Assembly: GCA_040506775.1 (NCBI GenBank)
Contig: JBEVWC010000018.1
Span: 1-64,000, forward strand
Direction of reading: 5' to 3'
Length of the DNA stretch: 64,000 nucleotides
Origin: Thiodiazotropha sp040506775
GTDB lineage: Bacteria; Pseudomonadota; Gammaproteobacteria; Chromatiales; Chromatiaceae
This document shows, one piece after another, positions 61,036 to 64,000 of the stretch. Below the pieces are notes generated by a model. That model was not told the origin of the DNA. It did not search any database and saw nothing but the letters and a program-made list of their open reading frames with translations. Both the position numbers and the translations under genes were made by a program. Positions within the stretch are counted from its first letter, which is position 1. Each line of letters begins with the position of its first letter.

Positions 61036-61917
61036 TCAATGTCCGGGTTGAGACGACATGATTTTGCGTAACTGGCGCATGCCGATCGAGATCGCCAGCC
61101 GCTGCAGGGGATGACGGTTTCCTCCGGGGCGCCAGCTGCGGCTCAGGCGATTTCGGTAGGCATCGAACTGCAAACCCCAGGGGGCGGACAGAACCTGACC
61201 ACGTCGCAGCAGCAGTTTGAGTACCTGGGTGGCAGCGAACCCGGCACACAGTTCACAACCCATGGCAGTACTGGGTCCTTTGCGATTCAGCAGATCGATT
61301 CGCTCCGGCAACACCAGGTAACCGGCGTGCAGGCGTGCCGGGGCGAGACCCACCAGGAAGCGCAGGTACTGTTCGTATTCGCCGTAGCCTTCGAGTTGAA
61401 AATAGGACTCGAAACTCATCCGGTCGGGAAGGAAACTCAACAGTGCGGACCCCATCCCCAGAGGCGCCGCTGTCACCGAGGGTATGCCCAGGCGGTGCGC
61501 TGCGGCGAATACCGCCCGGCGCGCCGCAAGGGCGAAGAAATCCAACCCGTCCAGATAGACGTCACAATCCTGCAGAAATTGTTGCGCCTGGTCCGGCATG
61601 ACGCCGTCGGGGAAGGCCCGGATATCGAGTTCCGGATTGATGGCCCGGGCCGATTCGATCAGGCACTCGAGTTTCGGTCGGCCAATGGTGTGCAGACTGG
61701 CACCGGCCTGGCGATTGAAGTTTTCCATTTCGAACTGATCGAAATCCGCCAGGTTGAAACGGCCCACGCCAAGCCGGGCGAGGGTCAGCAGATGGCTGCC
61801 TCCCACACCTCCCATACCGGCGATGGCGACCCGGGCGTTGCGCAGGTGTGCCTGTTCCTGCTCGGTCACCCAGCCGATGTTTCGGGAAAACGCCCTGACG
61901 TAGTCAAATGGATCCAT
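61036..61917 (-). CDS. ThiF/E1-like adenylyltransferase
   Basis: The protein has 293 residues from the ATG at 61915-61917. It has the E1/ThiF Rossmann motif ARVAIAGMGGVGGSHLLTLA, then RLGVGRFNLADFDQFEMENF and NRQAGASLHTIGRPKL, the ATP and acyl-adenylate site. A single CELC pair is visible (AMGCELCAGFAATQVLK). Proteins of this group activate a C-terminal carboxylate by adenylation. It overlaps the acyltransferase gene by 14 bases, so the two probably work on one substrate. No small ubiquitin-like partner is nearby. Confidence 0.82.
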   Translation of the reverse strand: MDPFDYVRAFSRNIGWVTEQEQAHLRNARVAIAGMGGVGGSHLLTLARLGVGRFNLADFDQFEMENFNRQAGASLHTIGRPKLECLIESARAINPELDIRAFPDGVMPDQAQQFLQDCDVYLDGLDFFALAARRAVFAAAHRLGIPSVTAAPLGMGSALLSFLPDRMSFESYFQLEGYGEYEQYLRFLVGLAPARLHAGYLVLPERIDLLNRKGPSTAMGCELCAGFAATQVLKLLLRRGQVLSAPWGLQFDAYRNRLSRSWRPGGNRHPLQRLAISIGMRQLRKIMSSQPGH

Positions 61918-62710
61918 GCTGATCCACTCGCGGGTTGTGCTCGGCGGATGCCTGCCAGGGCTGGCGGTACAGACTCTCACGGATACGTTCGTACAGCGCA
62001 CGGATATCACTCGACATGTGCGTCGTCAGCTGTTCCCGCGGCAGTTCGAACAGGGCCCGTTGACCCTGCAGTTCGAAGGGGTCGCTGATGCATTGGAAGT
62101 GTAGGCCAAAACGTTGCAGGTGACGTTGCAGCCTGGGTTCCATCACCACCAGGGCGAGTTGCAGGTCACACAGATCGACCAGGGCGATCGCGGACAGATA
62201 GAGGCCTATGGCGATGTTCGGGAAATTGCGCAGTTCCTCCTGGGAATAGGCCTCGGCGGCACTGCTTTCGTCGAGAATGAACGGTTTGCCGGATTCGTTG
62301 CGTCTGCGGCGAAACAGGCTGGGTACGGCAAGCCGGGAAATCTCACCCACCTGGGTGGGTTGGTTGAGGGCCAGGTGGCGGGTATCGATACCTGCGATCT
62401 CATGCCGCTGAAAGGGCAGATAGGCCTGTCCGTCAGCGGTCTCGGGAACCACCAGCCTGACACAGCCGGCCGTCTCTCCGGTGCGCTTGTGTTCCAGCAG
62501 GCAGGGGTGTGCATAAGCATCGCAGGGATCGGTCTCCAGACGGGCCGGGTTTGGCGCTTCCCAGCCGAGTTCCTCCACGTAGACCCGGTAGCGTATGTCA
62601 TAACCGCTGCGTTTCTGTGCCGGCGAGGCGGCGTAGATTGGCTGGAAGTAGCGGAAAAAGTTGTCCGCCAGGCTGTCCATCAGTCCTCCACTGTCCTGGT
62701 TTGCGTCCAT
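61904..62710 (-). CDS. PEP-CTERM/exosortase-type N-acyltransferase (autoinducer-synthase fold)
   Basis: The 268-residue protein has the pattern of TIGR03694-type proteins: RSGYDIRYRVYVEELGWEAP, HKRTGETAGCVRLVVPE, GEISRLAVPSLFRRR and NIAIGLYLSAIALVDLCDLQ. The fold is GNAT / LuxI-like and is thought to link an acyl group to an amino compound. Such genes normally travel with exosortase loci, but no exosortase or PEP-CTERM protein is seen here. The first ATG (62708-62710) is used; one ten codons later is possible. Confidence 0.82.
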   Translation of the reverse strand: MDANQDSGGLMDSLADNFFRYFQPIYAASPAQKRSGYDIRYRVYVEELGWEAPNPARLETDPCDAYAHPCLLEHKRTGETAGCVRLVVPETADGQAYLPFQRHEIAGIDTRHLALNQPTQVGEISRLAVPSLFRRRRNESGKPFILDESSAAEAYSQEELRNFPNIAIGLYLSAIALVDLCDLQLALVVMEPRLQRHLQRFGLHFQCISDPFELQGQRALFELPREQLTTHMSSDIRALYERIRESLYRQPWQASAEHNPRVDQHGSI

Positions 62711-63123
62711 TCAGGGTGCCTGTTTCCAACTCCCATGCGTGGGCATCCCTTGTGGTCGTTCCGGTTCGCATCCGGCGCTGGCCCGTTTCGCCAAGCACAA
62801 TGACAACACTGACCTGGGGCAAAGTCGCGACGGATAATCCTTATGGGGTGCGCGGTGTTTGATGTTTTGCGAGCCTGCTGCTGGGTTTTACCCAAGGCTC
62901 TGTATGCGCACTATCTAACTGAGAATAGTGCAGAATTGAACAAATCACCCAAAACTTATTCTGCTCAGATGTTACGGTTATTGATCTCGATCAGTATTAA
63001 ACACTTTTTAGATCAAGTATTCGTTGGAGTGAGCGATAATCTCGTTGAATTGGGGCCTTCATGAAAGGCCCCAAACCAGTTCCAGAAGCAGCTAAAAAAT
63101 AATGCGCTCCGGGGAGGGAACTG
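62711..63123. other. Intergenic region with one strong palindrome
   Basis: GGGGCCTT at 63052-63059 pairs with AAGGCCCC at 63065-63072 around a 5-base loop, with no T-run on either strand. The rest of the region is AT-richer than the genes and holds no credible gene; promoters for the divergent genes are expected here. Confidence 0.5.
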
Positions 63124-63177
63124 ATGAACCTGGCAGGATGTTGTGGTGTGAAGGCATGGCCATTACCAACCTACTGA
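63124..63177 (+). CDS. Possible 17-codon leader peptide
   Basis: An ATG at 63124 lies 4 bases after a strong GGGGAGGGA ribosome site and opens a short frame (MNLAGCCGVKAWPLPTY, then TGA). It overlaps the start of the GGDEF gene, whose own start candidates (63138, 63156) have weak sites. It could couple or tune translation of that gene, or be chance. Confidence 0.3.
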   Translation: MNLAGCCGVKAWPLPTY

Positions 63178-64000
63178 AAAACATGTATATATCCATCAGT
63201 GAATCGTTGGGGATTTACACGCGTGATCAGCTGTACGAGTTGTTTACGACGAAAAATCACGGCCTGCCCATCTCCCGTCACCGTGCCGCCATTATTCAAA
63301 GCCGGGTGTTTTTCTTCTGTGCGGTGTTCGCCGTACTGGTGCCTGCCTGGTCGGTGATCGACCTGCTGTTCCTGCCGAACGAACTGTGGGGTGAGTTGAT
63401 ATCCATCCGCCTGATCTCCGGAGCGATCTTCGCCCTGTTGGCCTGGCGGGCCCGGAAAGAGGCCAACCTGGTTCAGGCCCGTCTGCTGTTGGCGGGGATG
63501 CTGGCGGTCACCCCGCTGTTCTACCTCGCTTCCGATCACTGGATACAAGGCTACGATCTGAGCGGTACGGAGCAGATCATTGCCGGGCTCTACGGACTGC
63601 TGCCATTCGTCATGGTCGCCGGTCTGACCCTGTTTCCGCTGACCCTGAGTGAGTTCCTCGCCTACGCGGTGCCCATGTTTCTGCTCACCCTGATCGCCTC
63701 CATACCCCAGGGCGCGGAGGAGATACCCCAGGCGGTATCGACGATCTGGCTGTTGATCCTGATCCTCGGTGTGGCCCTGTTTTCGGCACTCAACCAGCTG
63801 CGTTACATGCTCTCCCAGGTGAGTCGTACCAGTTACGACGTGCTCACCGGGGTGCTGAGCCGACGGGCCGGTATCGAAATGCTTGACCTGCAGTTCCGTC
63901 TGGCGCAGATGAATGAGGGCGAGTTGTCCCTGCTCTACCTGGATCTGGACCATTTCAAGTCGATCAATGATACCTATGGCCATGAACAGGGTGACACAAC
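63156..64000 (+). CDS. Membrane GGDEF diguanylate cyclase, truncated by the window end
   Basis: The frame is open from the ATG at 63156 (alternative ATG at 63138) to the right edge, 281 codons. The N-terminal part has about six hydrophobic segments (for example FFFCAVFAVLVPAWSVIDLL, LLAGMLAVTPLFYLA, LPFVMVAGLTLFPLTLSEFL and TIWLLILILGVALFSAL), a membrane sensor module like those preceding cyclases. The GGDEF domain begins with DVLTGVLSRRAGIEML and LLYLDLDHFKSINDTYGHEQ. The catalytic GGDEF motif lies outside the window, so activity cannot be judged. Confidence 0.88.
   Translation, partial: MAITNLLKNMYISISESLGIYTRDQLYELFTTKNHGLPISRHRAAIIQSRVFFFCAVFAVLVPAWSVIDLLFLPNELWGELISIRLISGAIFALLAWRARKEANLVQARLLLAGMLAVTPLFYLASDHWIQGYDLSGTEQIIAGLYGLLPFVMVAGLTLFPLTLSEFLAYAVPMFLLTLIASIPQGAEEIPQAVSTIWLLILILGVALFSALNQLRYMLSQVSRTSYDVLTGVLSRRAGIEMLDLQFRLAQMNEGELSLLYLDLDHFKSINDTYGHEQGDT

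Noticed and set aside
1..64000. tRNA, rRNA or CRISPR arrays
   Set aside because: No cloverleaf, conserved rRNA stretch or regularly spaced short repeats were seen; the tandem repeats at 13 kb are REP pairs without unique spacers.

Overview
The window reads as chromosome of a moderately GC-rich gammaproteobacterium, most plausibly a sulfur-oxidising, nitrogen-fixing member of the Chromatiales (Sedimenticola / Thiodiazotropha-like). This placement is an inference. It rests on a sulfur-globule envelope protein (44370-44693), a CowN nitrogenase-protection protein (21528-21824), a SUF iron-sulfur operon, several c-di-GMP enzymes and two separate loci that look like compatible-solute metabolism. 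I saw no rRNA, tRNA or CRISPR array, and no intact insertion sequence.

Layout. 1-5.3 kb: a glucosylglycerate locus (GH13 phosphorylase end, gpgS, phosphatase) split by about 2.8 kb of foreign-looking DNA. That insert holds an AbiEi antitoxin remnant joined in frame to a duplicated piece of gpgS, a large secreted protein and an IS91-type transposase remnant. 5.5-13.5 kb: a beta-barrel protein, an lpxC with a coupled small gene, an AraC regulator, an RND efflux pair and three copies of a REP-type repeat. 13.5-16.9 kb: an ECF sigma factor, an anti-sigma factor whose periplasmic part is a DsrE-like domain, a divergently transcribed secreted DsrE-like protein and a phosphate-selective-type porin, with matching promoter motifs on both strands. 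17-21.9 kb: a sugar-binding-protein / GGDEF-EAL pair, then a CooA-like CO sensor, a CooA-type operator and cowN. 21.9-30.3 kb: a beta-propeller protein, a Csp copper-storage protein, a DRE-TIM aldolase, a GAF-PAS-GGDEF-EAL protein and a GNAT protein. 30.4-36.4 kb: metE/metR, L-serine dehydratase and two unknown genes. 36.5-41.4 kb: sufBCD-sufT-sufA-sufE, with repeats in three of its gaps. 41.4-47.3 kb: HDOD, VOC, CZB-chemoreceptor, sulfur-globule, CBS, unknown and SIMPL genes.

47.3-55.1 kb is a tightly coupled minus-strand operon: an FN3 membrane protein, an N-carbamoyl-amino-acid-hydrolase-like enzyme, an isochorismatase-fold amidase, a Na+/solute symporter, a 40-residue membrane peptide, an aspartate-carbamoyltransferase-like enzyme and an asparagine-synthetase-like enzyme. 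It is divergent from a MarR gene, with a perfect palindrome between them. A carbamoyltransferase next to an amide synthetase is what would be needed to make a carbamoylated amino-acid amide. I propose, as inference, a link to the osmolyte N-alpha-carbamoyl-L-glutamine 1-amide known from a halophilic purple sulfur bacterium. 55.4-60.1 kb carries two tandem gene duplications (PhnD-like binding proteins; acidic lipoproteins). 60.2-64 kb holds a second SIMPL protein, a ThiF-like enzyme overlapping an exosortase-type acyltransferase, and a truncated membrane GGDEF protein.

The most novel-looking systems are the sigma / DsrE-anti-sigma / DsrE / porin module, the carbamoyltransferase-amide-synthetase operon and the CooA-CowN unit with its operator.
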